Counted from the first letter of the stretch, positions 7,953 through 17,578 are shown. The stretch is DNA of 47,612 nucleotides from Actinomycetes bacterium (GCA_023264975.1 JAHFUS010000024.1:1-47612); one strand, 5' to 3'. Notes: a model not told the origin generated them from the letters alone. Numbers and translations are program-made.

Positions 7953-10900
7953 TGGCGGCGAGGCAGGTGGAGACGACCAGCATCGTCATCACGACGTACA
8001 ACCGGGCCGACCTGGTGGGACGGGCGATCGAGAGCGGCCTCGCCCAGGCTGGCGCCTGCGAGGTGATCGTGGTGGACGACGGCTCCACCGACGCCACGGC
8101 CGGCGTGCTGGCCGGGTTCGGGGACCGGATCACGGTCGTCAGCCAGGCCAACGGCGGGCTCTCCGCCGCCCGGAACGCAGGGGCGGCTGTCGCGACCGGC
8201 ACCTGGCTGGGGTTCCTCGACGACGACGACCGCCTGCTCCCGGGCTGGTTGGACCACCTGACCGATGCGGCCACGGCGGGCGGGGACGGGACGGCGACGG
8301 TGTGTTGCGCGGCCAGGTACGTCGACCCGGACGGCGCCCTGTTGCACGTCACCCGGCCACGCCCGCTCGGGCCCGCCTTCGGGAACCGGACGGCGCTGTT
8401 CCTGGCCGGCTCGTTCATCGTGCTGCGCACCGCCTTCCTCCACGTCGGTGGGTACGCGGTGGGTCTCCGCTGCAGCCACCAGACCGAGCTCGGCCTACGG
8501 CTGACGCAGCACTTCGACGATGCCGGCCTCGGGATCGCCTGTGTCGACGAACCGCTCGTCGAGGTCACCGGTCGCCCCGCCACGGCCCGCCCGATGAGCA
8601 GCCCCACCGCGCTGTTCGAAGGGGCGCTCATGGTCATCGACCGGCACCGGGCACGCCTCGCCCTCGACCCGCCCCAGCTGGCCGACTTCTACAGCGTCGC
8701 CGGTGTCAGCGCCGCCCGCCTCGGCCGCTATCCCGAGGCTCGTCGCCTCCTGTGCCTCGCAGCCCGCACGCAACCGCGCCGGCCGCAGCGGTGGGCACGC
8801 CTCGGCATCGCCGCCGTCCCCGCCCTGGGTCGAAGGGTGTGGCGATCGGACCAGTTCGGAGGGCCGCCCAGGATGAGGCGGGCGGGGGATCGCAGCCTCG
8901 GCCCCGGGGAGCAGCCGACCGTCCTGCACGTCACCTGGCGACTGAGCCGTACCGGTGGCATCCCCATCGTGGTCCGCGCTCTCGTGCGCGAGCTCGCCGG
9001 GAGGAGCCGCACCCACGTGGCCACGGTGCGCCCGCTGATCGAGGAGGACGGCCTCGACGAGCTCGGCGACTCGGCGACCTTCCATCCCCTGGGCCTGGTC
9101 GGGAACATCCGGCCCCAGGATCGGGCCCTGCTGGCGGCGCGCCTCTTCCGCCTGGCCCGGGCCGTGCGGCCGGACGTCGTCCACGCCCACTCCGGCGTCG
9201 CCGTCCTTGCGGTAGCGGCGGCGTTAGGGGCGCCCGGAGCGCGCCGGGTGCTCGACGTGCACGACGCTCCGGGCAACGGTCGCCACGGGCGCATGACAGA
9301 GTGGCTGGAGGGGTTCTTGTGCCGGCGCGTCGGCTTCGTGCCGGTCGTCCACTCCTCGTCGGTGCGCGAGCAGGTGCACGAGCGCTGGCGAGTTGCCGCG
9401 GCCCGGATCGAGCTCGTGCCGCTCGGGATCGAGACGTCCCGCTTCTCCCGTACCGGCATCCCGCGCGACACCTGGCGCGAGGCGAACGGCCTGTCCCCCG
9501 AGCGCCCCCTGGTGCTCTACGTCACCCGCCTGGCGCCGTCGAAGAACGTCGACCTCCTCCTCGACGCCGCGCTCATCCTTGAGCGGCGCCCGGAGGCGCC
9601 CTCGCCGGGGCGCGATCCGATGTTCGCCGTCGTCGGCGACGGGACGCAGCGCCAGGAGCTGGAGCGCCGCATCAGGCGCGACGGCCTCTCGGACCGGGTG
9701 CGGCTGACCGGGCCGAAGACGGGGGACGACCTGGTGGCCGCCTACGCGGCCGCCGACGTGTTCGTGTCGACGTCGGACTACGAGGGCTTCGGTCTCGTGG
9801 TCGTGGAGGCGATGAGCGCCGGCCTGCCCGTAGTGGCGTGCGCGGCCGGCGGGGTGACCGATCTCGTCGCCCACGGGTCCACCGGCTACCTCGTGGCGCC
9901 GGGCGACGCCGGCGCCGTGGCCGCACAGCTCGCCGGCCTCCTGGACTACGACGGGCTCCGCCGAGAGATGGGCGCGGCGGGAGCGGCCCGCGCCTCGAAG
10001 CTCTTCGACGCGGCGGCAATGGCCGACGGCTACCTGGCGGTCTACTGCGGCGGCCAGAGGGCGCCGTCAGCCGGCGCGCGGCCGGCATCGGTCGCGCTCC
10101 TCAAGAGCGGGGACTACGCCGGCTACCTGCGCTCGCACGAACCAGCGCTGGCCCTTCCCTACCGCATCGACGAGCTGGAGCGCCACGGGCTCAGCGTTCG
10201 CTGGACCGACGCCCACCTCCGCCCCCCGTGGACGCTGCGCCCGCTGGCGAACGCCGTGCAGATGGTGGAGCGCGCCGCCGCCCCGTGCCTGCAGACCATG
10301 CTCATGCTGCCGACCATCGCCCGGTCGGACGCGGTGCTGGCGCTGTTCGAGAGCGAAGGGAACCTGCTGGCCTTCGCCCGGCGCGCCCCGCTGCCCCCGC
10401 TCCGCCGGCCCGGCCTGGTGGTCGTGAGCTGCTGGCTGGCCGACCTGCTCGTCCGAGGCGACGAGTCGTACCGGCGCCGCTACCGCACCAGCTACCGCCA
10501 CGTGGACCGGCTGGTCTACTTCTCGTCCAACCAGACTGCGATCTTCGCGGAGCACCTCGGCCTCGACGGGGAAAGGTTGCGGTTCGTACCCTTCGGCATC
10601 GACGAGGCGCGTTACGCACCGGTCGACACCCCCGACGACCCGGCGTACGTCCTCGCCGTCGGCCGGGACGCGGCCCGCGACTGGGCCACGTTCTTCGAGG
10701 CCATGCGCCGGTGCGGCCTCCCCGCCAGGGTCCTCTGCCGCCCGTCGCAGATCCGGGACCTCCGGGTGCCGGACAACGTCGAGGTCCTCGGCTACACGGC
10801 CGAGCCCACCTATCGCGCCCTGCTCGGCGGCGCTCGCGTCAGCGTGGTGGCGACCACACCGCGTGCCTACCCAAGCGGCCAGAGCGTGGTGCTGGAGTCG

Positions 10901-11152
10901 ATGGCGATGGCACGGGCCACCGTCGTCACCGACACGCCGGCGCTGCGGGACTACCTCCGCCCGGGACGCACCGCCCTCGCCGTGCCACCGGGCGACGCCG
11001 AGGCGCTGGCCGACGCCATCTCGACGGCCTTCGAGGACCGGGAGCTTCGTTCCCGCCTCGGCGGCGAGGCCCGTGCCACCGTGGAGCAGGAGTTCACCGC
11101 GGCCCGCATGTGGAGCGCCATCGCCGCCGTGATCCAGGAGGTGGCGCGCTGA
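7952..11152 (+). CDS. Tridomain glycosyltransferase fusion (GT2-GT4-GT4)
   Basis: A single 1066-residue open frame with three glycosyltransferase modules and no stop between them. Residues 1-310 are GT2: SIVITTYNRAD, VVDDGSTDAT (residues 41-50) and the DXD-like FLDDDD (88-93). Residues 318-700 are GT4: VLHVTWRLSRTGGIPIVV, VLYVTRLAPSKNVDLLLDA and the EX7E motif DYEGFGLVVVEAMSAG near 610. Residues 705-1066 are a second, divergent GT-B domain with VLAVGRDAARDWATF and SGQSVVLESMAMARATVVT; here the first Glu of the EX7E motif is absent. ATG 7952 overlaps the upstream stop by one base. The fusion could add two or three successive sugars. The third module may be altered in catalysis or be an acceptor-binding domain. 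Confidence 0.9.
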   Translation: MAARQVETTSIVITTYNRADLVGRAIESGLAQAGACEVIVVDDGSTDATAGVLAGFGDRITVVSQANGGLSAARNAGAAVATGTWLGFLDDDDRLLPGWLDHLTDAATAGGDGTATVCCAARYVDPDGALLHVTRPRPLGPAFGNRTALFLAGSFIVLRTAFLHVGGYAVGLRCSHQTELGLRLTQHFDDAGLGIACVDEPLVEVTGRPATARPMSSPTALFEGALMVIDRHRARLALDPPQLADFYSVAGVSAARLGRYPEARRLLCLAARTQPRRPQRWARLGIAAVPALGRRVWRSDQFGGPPRMRRAGDRSLGPGEQPTVLHVTWRLSRTGGIPIVVRALVRELAGRSRTHVATVRPLIEEDGLDELGDSATFHPLGLVGNIRPQDRALLAARLFRLARAVRPDVVHAHSGVAVLAVAAALGAPGARRVLDVHDAPGNGRHGRMTEWLEGFLCRRVGFVPVVHSSSVREQVHERWRVAAARIELVPLGIETSRFSRTGIPRDTWREANGLSPERPLVLYVTRLAPSKNVDLLLDAALILERRPEAPSPGRDPMFAVVGDGTQRQELERRIRRDGLSDRVRLTGPKTGDDLVAAYAAADVFVSTSDYEGFGLVVVEAMSAGLPVVACAAGGVTDLVAHGSTGYLVAPGDAGAVAAQLAGLLDYDGLRREMGAAGAARASKLFDAAAMADGYLAVYCGGQRAPSAGARPASVALLKSGDYAGYLRSHEPALALPYRIDELERHGLSVRWTDAHLRPPWTLRPLANAVQMVERAAAPCLQTMLMLPTIARSDAVLALFESEGNLLAFARRAPLPPLRRPGLVVVSCWLADLLVRGDESYRRRYRTSYRHVDRLVYFSSNQTAIFAEHLGLDGERLRFVPFGIDEARYAPVDTPDDPAYVLAVGRDAARDWATFFEAMRRCGLPARVLCRPSQIRDLRVPDNVEVLGYTAEPTYRALLGGARVSVVATTPRAYPSGQSVVLESMAMARATVVTDTPALRDYLRPGRTALAVPPGDAEALADAISTAFEDRELRSRLGGEARATVEQEFTAARMWSAIAAVIQEVAR

Positions 11153-11170
11153 GACGAGGCGTAGTCGTCT
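11152..11170. terminator. Weak hairpin between convergent genes
   Basis: AGACGA and TCGTCT form a 6-bp stem with a 7-nt loop in the 20-nt space between two convergent glycosyltransferase genes. The position suits a short bidirectional terminator, but there is no T-run and the stem is short. Confidence 0.25.
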
Positions 11171-11172
11171 GA

Positions 11173-12378
11173 TCAGGAGGGCGAGCCCGACGGGACGTCC
11201 GCCACTCCCACCAGCGCGGTCACGGCCGCCGCGAACCGGTCGATGCCGAACTCCGTGCGGGCCCGCTCGGCACCCGCCCGCCCGAGGCGCGCCCGGGCCT
11301 CGGGGTCGGCGAGCAGACCGGCGACGGCGCCGGCGGCTGCACCCACGTCCTCCACGGGGACGACGATGCCGCTGTCACCGACCTGTTCGGGCATGCCGCC
11401 GGCGGCGCTGACCACCACCGGCCGGCCGAGGATCATCGCCTCGAGCACGGCCAGCGGGAAGGGGTCCTCGCGGGCGAACAGCGTGAACACGGTCGCGGCG
11501 GCAAGAACCGGGTAGGGGTTGGCCAGCTCGCCGGTGAACCACACGCGGTCCCCCAGCCCGAGAGCCATGGCGCCGTCGCCGCCCTCGGGGCTCAGGCCCA
11601 CCCACACGAACCGCACATCGTCGTTGGCCGGATCGGAGAGGACGGTCGCTGCCACCTGCAGCCACACGTCGATCCCCTTCCTGCGGTCCGCCGTGCCGCA
11701 GCACACGACGGTCCTTCCGAGGTCGGGCCCCACCGTCGACCCGGCGTCGGCGAGGGCGGTGATCCGGCCCGGCCGGGGAACCGACTCCACCACGGTGACC
11801 TGCCCCGGGCCGAGGCGGCACAGCTCGGTCACGTGTCGCGCCACGGCCGAGGAGCAGGCGACGACCCGCACGCCCTGCACGCCCAGCCGGTCGCGCAGCC
11901 CGTAGCGGTCGAGGACGGTGGAGGCGAGGGGCTCGAGCTCGTGCACGTGCAGGATGACCGGGACGCCGAGCCACCGGGCGGGCCCCACGTAGCAGGCGCT
12001 CAGCACCGTGTTGAGCCAGACGAGCCGTGGTCTCAGCACCATCAGAACGCCGAGAGCGGCCGCCTGCTCGACGAACCGTGCCAGCCGCCGCGTGCGGCGG
12101 CGACTGCGGAGGAAGGCCCGGACCCGCGAGAGCGGCTCGCGGATGCTGCGGCCCGCGGCGGCGGCCAGCTCCGACTCGAGGGGGCCGCCCCATCGCTGGA
12201 CCACGACCGTCCGGTACGACGGGGCGAGGACGGTGAGGAGGTCGACGGCGACCCGGGGAGCACCCGTTCTCGACGCCTCGTGGGAGACGACGAGCACCCG
12301 GCCCGACCGGGACCATGCCTTGCGGCGGACGAGGCGGAGGACGAGGGCCCGGCTCTGCGCCCGGCGCCGCACCGTCAT
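11173..12378 (-). CDS. Glycosyltransferase family 4
   Basis: A 401-residue GT4 enzyme. RVLVVSHEASRTGAPRVAVDLL is the N-terminal glycine-rich region. VVCCGTADRRKGIDVWLQVA opens the donor domain, and FAREDPFPLAVLEAMILGRPVVVS contains the EX7E pair. ATG 12378 sits in an ATGA overlap with the stop of the Wzt-like ATPase gene, so the frame extension to 12534 is rejected. Being the last gene of a Wzm-Wzt-GT4 operon suggests that it helps make or cap the glycan exported by that ABC transporter. Many Wzt-coupled systems carry such a terminal transferase. Confidence 0.88.
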   Translation of the reverse strand: MTVRRRAQSRALVLRLVRRKAWSRSGRVLVVSHEASRTGAPRVAVDLLTVLAPSYRTVVVQRWGGPLESELAAAAGRSIREPLSRVRAFLRSRRRTRRLARFVEQAAALGVLMVLRPRLVWLNTVLSACYVGPARWLGVPVILHVHELEPLASTVLDRYGLRDRLGVQGVRVVACSSAVARHVTELCRLGPGQVTVVESVPRPGRITALADAGSTVGPDLGRTVVCCGTADRRKGIDVWLQVAATVLSDPANDDVRFVWVGLSPEGGDGAMALGLGDRVWFTGELANPYPVLAAATVFTLFAREDPFPLAVLEAMILGRPVVVSAAGGMPEQVGDSGIVVPVEDVGAAAGAVAGLLADPEARARLGRAGAERARTEFGIDRFAAAVTALVGVADVPSGSPS

Positions 12379-13550
12379 CTCTCCTGGATCGACCAGTCGG
12401 CCTCGATCTGAAGGGGGGCCAGTCGCACGATGCCCACGGGAGCCTCGTCGAGCGGCTGCCCGACGATCTGGAAGTGGGCGGCGGGTTGCCACGGCGTGAT
12501 GTCCTGGCCCTGCTCCCCGAAGACGCCCAGCCACAGGTAGTAGCGACCGCCGGCGAACGGCAGGGTGGCCACGTCACAGCGCACGGCCAGGTCGGCCCCC
12601 TCGAGCTCGACGGCGTGCTTCAGGAGGAAGAGGGGCGACGCCGGGCCCTGGCTGATGCCGAGCTGGAGGGTGCCCGCGCAGGGCTCCGGCGCCTGGAGGT
12701 GGACCTCGATGCATGCCGGTTCTCCCGTGGTGACCGCCTGGCCGTCCACCCCGCTGACGGACGCCTTCATGACTCGGATGCGGCCGTCCATCGACGAGCT
12801 GGTCTCGGCACCCTCCTCGATCCAGCGCCGGTAGCCGGTGAGCACGTCGGCGGACGACCCCATCTCCTGCACCACGCCCTTCTTGAGCCACAGGGCGTTG
12901 CTGCACATGGCCTCCACGGTGGCCAGGTCGTGGGAGACGTACACGAGGGTGGTGCCCTGCGCGACCACCTGGCGCATCCGGTCGAGGCAGCGCTGCTGGA
13001 ACGTGGCGTCGCCCACCGCCAGCACTTCATCGACGAGGAGCACATCGGGTTCGAGGAAGGCGGCCACGCCGAACCCGAGCCGCATCTTCATGCCGCTGGA
13101 GTAGTACTTCACCTGCCGGTCGATGGCGTCCTCCAGCTCGGCGAAGGCCACGATCTCGTCGAACTGCGCGGCGACCCGGCCGCGGTGCAGGCCGAGCAGG
13201 GAGCCGTAGAGGTAGCAGTTCTCCCGGCCGGTGAGGTCGGGGTGGATGCCGGACGCCACCTCGATCAGCGCTCCAACCCGCCCCACCGCCTCGATGCTCC
13301 CGGCGTAGGGGTACATCACCTGGGTCAGGATCTTGAGCAGGGTCGACTTACCCGAACCGTTCGAGCCGACGAAGGCGAACGACCCGCCCGGCGCGATCTC
13401 GAAGTCCACGTCGCGCAGGGCCCAGGTCCACGACTTGCGGGGCCCGTGGGTGCGCAGGCGCTCGATCTCGTCACGCAGCAGCGACCGCCCCCGGTCGGGA
13501 CGGAACCGCTTCCAGAGGTGGTGGGCGGCGACCGTGCCCCTAGGCGACAT
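12375..13550 (-). CDS. ABC transporter ATPase for polysaccharide export (Wzt/TagH type) with C-terminal glycan-binding domain
   Basis: A 391-residue ATPase. Walker A GSNGSGKST is at 62-70, the family-typical signature YSSGMKMRL at 150-158, Walker B VLLVDEV at 170-176 and the switch His in SHD near 207. Residues from about 250 form a beta-rich extension (VSGVDGQAVTTGEPACIEVHL onward) like the Wzt C-terminal domain, which recognises a terminal modification on the glycan. It overlaps the permease gene by 11 bp and the downstream GT4 gene by 4 bp. It should power translocation of an undecaprenyl-linked polysaccharide across the membrane with the permease at 13540. Confidence 0.92.
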   Translation of the reverse strand: MSPRGTVAAHHLWKRFRPDRGRSLLRDEIERLRTHGPRKSWTWALRDVDFEIAPGGSFAFVGSNGSGKSTLLKILTQVMYPYAGSIEAVGRVGALIEVASGIHPDLTGRENCYLYGSLLGLHRGRVAAQFDEIVAFAELEDAIDRQVKYYSSGMKMRLGFGVAAFLEPDVLLVDEVLAVGDATFQQRCLDRMRQVVAQGTTLVYVSHDLATVEAMCSNALWLKKGVVQEMGSSADVLTGYRRWIEEGAETSSSMDGRIRVMKASVSGVDGQAVTTGEPACIEVHLQAPEPCAGTLQLGISQGPASPLFLLKHAVELEGADLAVRCDVATLPFAGGRYYLWLGVFGEQGQDITPWQPAAHFQIVGQPLDEAPVGIVRLAPLQIEADWSIQER

Positions 13551-14394
13551 CGGCGATCCCCGTCTCGAGCCGCTTGAACAGCCGGTAGCCGGCGATCAGC
13601 TGCACCAGCGAGCTGACGGCGCCGATGACGACGAGCCCGGTGCGGGGCGCCTGGCCCTCCAGCACGCAGCGGCGCAGGCCGTCGATCACCGGGGCGATGG
13701 GGTTGAGCGCCGAGTAGAGGCCCCGCAGGTCGGCGGGCACGACCTCGATCCCGTACGCCACCGGCGTGGCGAACAGGCCGACCTGGAGGAAGATCGGCAG
13801 CACGTGGCGCAGGTCGCGCAGGTAGACGGTGAGCACGGCCATAACCAGCGACACCGCGGTGGTGAACACCACGCCGATCACCACGAGGACCGGGACCCAG
13901 TACGACGTGGCGCGTGGCGCGTAGCCGGTGACGATGAAGAGCACGCCGAGCACCAGCGTGGCGATTGCGGTGTCGATTCCGGCGCCGGCGACGCTGCTGA
14001 GCGGGAACACCTCGCGGGGGCAGCTCACCTTGTTCAGCAGCGACATGTTCGACACCAGGCTGAGGGCGGCCTGGGAGACGCCCGTCGAGAAGAACGTCCA
14101 CGGCAACAGTGCGATGTAGGAGAACAGCGCGTACGGGGCGCCCCCGGTGTCGACGTCGGCCACCCGGCTGAAGAACAGCGTGAACACCACCATGTACACA
14201 AGCGGCGTGATGACGGCCCACGCCAGACCCAGGGCGGCCTGCTTGTACCGGGCCCGCAGTTGGCGCTCGGTGAGCGACCGGATCAGCTCGCGGGCGCGCC
14301 AAAGGTCCCGCAGTGCCGACCGGAAGCCGACCCGGCGGCGGAACCGGAGCTCGGGCGGCGGACCGTCCGGCCGGTCGGCGACCTCCTCCGTCAC
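13540..14394 (-). CDS. ABC-2 type permease for polysaccharide export (Wzm/TagG type)
   Basis: A 284-residue integral membrane protein with about six hydrophobic segments. The amphipathic N-terminus RELIRSLTERQLRARYKQAALGLAW is the hallmark of Wzm/TagG permeases. The start is GTG 14394 with a GGAGG 5 nt upstream, a good Shine-Dalgarno that decides the start. It heads the operon with the ATPase and a GT4 gene and forms the channel partner of that ATPase. Its presence means at least one glycan of the locus is exported by the ABC route rather than by a Wzx flippase; no Wzx-like gene is visible in the window. Confidence 0.92.
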   Translation of the reverse strand: MTEEVADRPDGPPPELRFRRRVGFRSALRDLWRARELIRSLTERQLRARYKQAALGLAWAVITPLVYMVVFTLFFSRVADVDTGGAPYALFSYIALLPWTFFSTGVSQAALSLVSNMSLLNKVSCPREVFPLSSVAGAGIDTAIATLVLGVLFIVTGYAPRATSYWVPVLVVIGVVFTTAVSLVMAVLTVYLRDLRHVLPIFLQVGLFATPVAYGIEVVPADLRGLYSALNPIAPVIDGLRRCVLEGQAPRTGLVVIGAVSSLVQLIAGYRLFKRLETGIADVA

Positions 14395-14577
14395 CGGCGC
14401 CTCCGTGCTCTCGTCATTTTCGCTTCATCCCCACGTGGGTGGTGTGCATCGGCTCACCCGGCCTTACGAGCGTACGGCGACTCGCCGAGCCCGCCGCGCA
14501 CACGCGTCGCCTCGCGTTCATTGTGATCCGAGCTACGCCTGATGTGGGTGGATGAGAAGAGAACGGCAGGCGGCGGG

Positions 14578-15564
14578 TCAGAAGAGCTCGACGTCGCCGA
14601 GGGACAGGTCCCATGCGGCCATGGGGGGGCGGCCGCCGGCGCCGGCCGCCCGCCAGGTGAGCACGGGGCCCTGGCCTGGCAGAGGTACAAAGCCGCGCCA
14701 GCTCCGGCCGCCGGCGGTGGCGACGGCGTAGTCGGCGCCCGAGACGCGCAGCACGTCCCGAGCGAGGCGGGCGGCGAGCCTGGCGTCGCCGCCTGGCGCC
14801 AGCACGTCGCCCAGCATCGCCTCCACCGCCCCGCCCCGGCGGCGCAGGCGGAACATGGCGAGGCCGCCGGCCACGCCGCCGGGACCGCAATGGGCGCGGT
14901 AGGCGAGGGCGGGAAAGCCGGCGTAGCGCCACTGGAGGACGCCGGGCGTGAGGCGGGTGCGCAGGCCGGTGGGCGGCGGGCGGGAGCGGAGGAGGGCGCA
15001 GACCGCGGCCCCGTCGGCCAGGACGTCGGCGGCCGGCGCCCCCGCCCCGCTCGGGAGCGACCACAGATCGGCGGACGTGCGGGCGCCTACCACCCTGGGC
15101 AGGGCTCCGGGCGAGGCGAGGCGCAGCTGCAACGGCACCCGGCCGACCTCCTGCCACCCCATCTTCAGGTAGCCGGGGCGGCTCTGGTCGTTCGGCGTGT
15201 TGAACACGAACCGCACGCCCTCGGCCGCGAGCGCCGCCAGCCCGAACCGGGTGAGGCGGGTGAACACGCCGCCGCCCCGGGCCTCGGGCGCCGTGGCCGT
15301 GTCCACCGCCCGCACCGCCGCGACGACTGCGCCCGGCTGCTCGAACTCCCAGCGCAGGAAGGCCCGGAACCCGATCACCAGGCCGTCCCGTTCGGCGACC
15401 CACGCCGGCGACGGACCGAACGGGTTGGCCGTGTGCTTCCAGGCGAAGAAAGCGGCGTGGTGGTCGTCCGGCACCCAGCCGAGCGACGCCGACAGCAGCG
15501 AGAGGACCTGCGGCGTGTCGTCGGGGACGAAGGCCCGGACGACGTCGTCCCCGCCGCCGCTCAC
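14578..15564 (-). CDS. GNAT-family N-acetyltransferase of polysaccharide loci
   Basis: A 328-residue protein. Residues 5-160 fit a GNAT fold: the EARGGGVFTRLTRFGLAAL stretch near 93-110 is the acetyl-CoA pyrophosphate-binding motif A, and FVFNTPNDQSRPGYLKMGW matches the motif-B helix and the Tyr that protonates CoA. The second half (about 190-320) resembles another degenerate GNAT-like domain of unknown role. It probably acylates an amino-sugar. GTG 15564 is used, 28 nt after the asparagine synthase gene on the same strand, so the two are likely cotranscribed. A 183-nt space (14395-14577) separates it from the Wzm gene; I found no convincing promoter there. Confidence 0.75.
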   Translation of the reverse strand: MSGGGDDVVRAFVPDDTPQVLSLLSASLGWVPDDHHAAFFAWKHTANPFGPSPAWVAERDGLVIGFRAFLRWEFEQPGAVVAAVRAVDTATAPEARGGGVFTRLTRFGLAALAAEGVRFVFNTPNDQSRPGYLKMGWQEVGRVPLQLRLASPGALPRVVGARTSADLWSLPSGAGAPAADVLADGAAVCALLRSRPPPTGLRTRLTPGVLQWRYAGFPALAYRAHCGPGGVAGGLAMFRLRRRGGAVEAMLGDVLAPGGDARLAARLARDVLRVSGADYAVATAGGRSWRGFVPLPGQGPVLTWRAAGAGGRPPMAAWDLSLGDVELF

Positions 15565-15592
15565 CAGGGCGCCGGTCCGGTAGAGCGGGCGG

Positions 15593-17533
15593 TCATCCGG
15601 CGTCGAGCCACGACTGGAACATCAGCACGGACCAGAGGCGGTAGTCGTTGTTGCGCCGGCCGGCGACGTGGTCGTCCCATTGGGCCCGCACGGGCGCGGG
15701 ATCGAACCAGCCGTCGGCGGCCAGTCGGGCCGGCGCCAGCAGGTCCTCGGCCCACTCCCGCAGCGGTCCCCGCAGCCACGCCCCCATGGGGGGATCGAAG
15801 CCCATCTTGGGACGGTCGATCAGCGACGAGGGCACGTAGCGGGCGAGCACCTGGCGCAGGGCCCACTTGCCCCGGCCGTCGCGCAGCTTGGCCGCGGCGG
15901 GCAGCTGCCACGCCCACTCGACGATGCGGTGGTCGAGCAGCGGCACCCGCAGCTCCAGGCTCGCCGCCATGCCGGCCCGGTCGACCTTGGTGAGCATGTC
16001 GTCCGGCAGCACCATGGCCGTGTCGAGCCAGAGGAACTCCTCGAGAGCGCCGTCGAGCGGGGGCCACCCGCCGGGCTGGTCGGCCACGGTCGGCGGCTCC
16101 TGCGCTCCGAGCACCACGGCGGCGGGGTCGTCCCACTGCCCGGCCAGGCTCTTGTACAGGCCGGCCACGTCCCCGCTGCGCAGCAGTCGGCTCAGCTTCT
16201 CCACCTTGTCGGCCGGGTTGCGCAGCCGCAGGCGCGACGGCAACACGTCGCCCACGCGGTCCCATACAGCGCGGGGCGGCACCAGGAGGGCCGAGGCAGC
16301 GGCCCGGCGCACGGGCGCCGGCAGCGCACGCAGCCGGCGCCACAGCCGGGGACCGAGGACGTGGCGGTTGTAGCCGGCGAACACCTCGTCGCCGCCGTCG
16401 CCGGACAGGCACACGGTGACGAAACGCCGGGCCACCTCCGACACCAGCACGGTGGGCACGGCGGACGGGTCGCCGAACGGCTCGTCGTACAAGGTGGCGA
16501 GCCGAGGGATCACGGCCAGCGCGTCGGCGATCGACAGGTGGACCTCGGTGTGGTCGGCGCCGAGGTGGGCGGCCACCGCCTTCGCCTCGGGCGCCTCGTC
16601 GAAACCGGCGTCGGGCATGGCCACGGTGAACGTGCGCACCCGACTGCCGCCGCGCGCCTGGGCCAGGGCGACGATGGCGGACGAGTCGACGCCGCCCGAA
16701 AGGAACGCGCCCACGGGCACGTCGGCCTGGAGGCGCAGCGCCACGGCGTCCCCCAGCAGCTCGTCCAGGTGATCGACCGCGTCTCCCGGCACCTCGCCCC
16801 GCCGGGGCCCGGCGCCGGCTGCCACGGCGTCGCCGAGCGACCACCAACGCGGCGGCGCCGGCATGGCACCGACCGGCCCGCCGGTGGCGAACGTCACCAG
16901 CGATCCCGGCGGCAGCATGGCCACGCCCCGGTAGATGGTGCGGGGATGGGGCACGAAGCTGTAGCGGAGGTAGGCGGAGAGGCTGTCCCGGTCGATGTCG
17001 GGCCGGAAGCGGTCGTGGCCCCGAAGCGCCTTCAGCTCCGACCCGAACACCAGGTCCGGCCCCGCCCACCCGTAGTACAGCGGCTTCTCACCGAGGCGGT
17101 CCCGGGCCAGGGTGAGGCGGCGCTCGGCCTTGTCCCACAGGGCCAGGCCGAACATCGCGTTGGCCTGCTCCAGCGCCGTGCGGAGACCCCATGCGTCGAT
17201 GGCGGCCAGCAGCACCTCGGTGTCGGAGCGGCCGGCGAAGCGGGCCCCCGCCGCCTCCAGGCGCGACCGCAGGGCCCGGTGGTCGTACACCTCGCCGTTG
17301 AACACGAGCACGTAGCGGCCGGAGGCCGACACCATGGGCTGGTGGCCGGCGGGCGACAGGTCGACGATGGCGAGGCGTCGCATCGCCAGCGCCACCCCCG
17401 CTTCGGGATCGACCCACCAACCCTCGTCGTCAGGACCCCGGTGACGGAGTCTCCCCGCCATTGTGCGGGCGCGCGCCTCCAGGTCGGCCGACGGGACCGA
17501 CGGCGGGCCCAGGAGCCCGGCGATGCCGCACAC
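15593..17533 (-). CDS. asnB: Glutamine-hydrolysing asparagine synthase-type amidotransferase
   Basis: A 646-residue AsnB-family protein. The GTG start is followed at once by Cys (VCGIAGLLG), the N-terminal nucleophile of class II glutaminase domains. RHRGPDDEG, NGEVYDHRALR and SDTEVLLAAI build the glutamine pocket. The synthetase domain has the PP-loop SGGVDSSA near residue 275 and the later LSGDGGDEVFAGYNRH. It should transfer glutamine ammonia to an ATP-activated carboxylate. In polysaccharide loci these enzymes are thought to amidate uronic acids; free asparagine synthesis is the alternative. It is divergent from the GT4 gene at 17579, with 45 nt between the starts. Confidence 0.9.
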   Translation of the reverse strand: MCGIAGLLGPPSVPSADLEARARTMAGRLRHRGPDDEGWWVDPEAGVALAMRRLAIVDLSPAGHQPMVSASGRYVLVFNGEVYDHRALRSRLEAAGARFAGRSDTEVLLAAIDAWGLRTALEQANAMFGLALWDKAERRLTLARDRLGEKPLYYGWAGPDLVFGSELKALRGHDRFRPDIDRDSLSAYLRYSFVPHPRTIYRGVAMLPPGSLVTFATGGPVGAMPAPPRWWSLGDAVAAGAGPRRGEVPGDAVDHLDELLGDAVALRLQADVPVGAFLSGGVDSSAIVALAQARGGSRVRTFTVAMPDAGFDEAPEAKAVAAHLGADHTEVHLSIADALAVIPRLATLYDEPFGDPSAVPTVLVSEVARRFVTVCLSGDGGDEVFAGYNRHVLGPRLWRRLRALPAPVRRAAASALLVPPRAVWDRVGDVLPSRLRLRNPADKVEKLSRLLRSGDVAGLYKSLAGQWDDPAAVVLGAQEPPTVADQPGGWPPLDGALEEFLWLDTAMVLPDDMLTKVDRAGMAASLELRVPLLDHRIVEWAWQLPAAAKLRDGRGKWALRQVLARYVPSSLIDRPKMGFDPPMGAWLRGPLREWAEDLLAPARLAADGWFDPAPVRAQWDDHVAGRRNNDYRLWSVLMFQSWLDAG

Positions 17534-17578
17534 CGCTCAGCGCACCGTCCCGTGTGTTACCACTACCGTGCGGGTCCC

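Noticed and set aside
7642-9582. 646-residue plus-strand frame inside the fusion gene
   Set aside because: Pro/Arg/Ser-rich product in another phase; the fusion frame carries all the motifs.
15593-17533. AsnB as a lasso-peptide cyclase for the HprK/PqqD locus
   Set aside because: It is 8 kb away within the glycan operon, has the glutaminase Cys2, and no B2 protease or lasso precursor is present.
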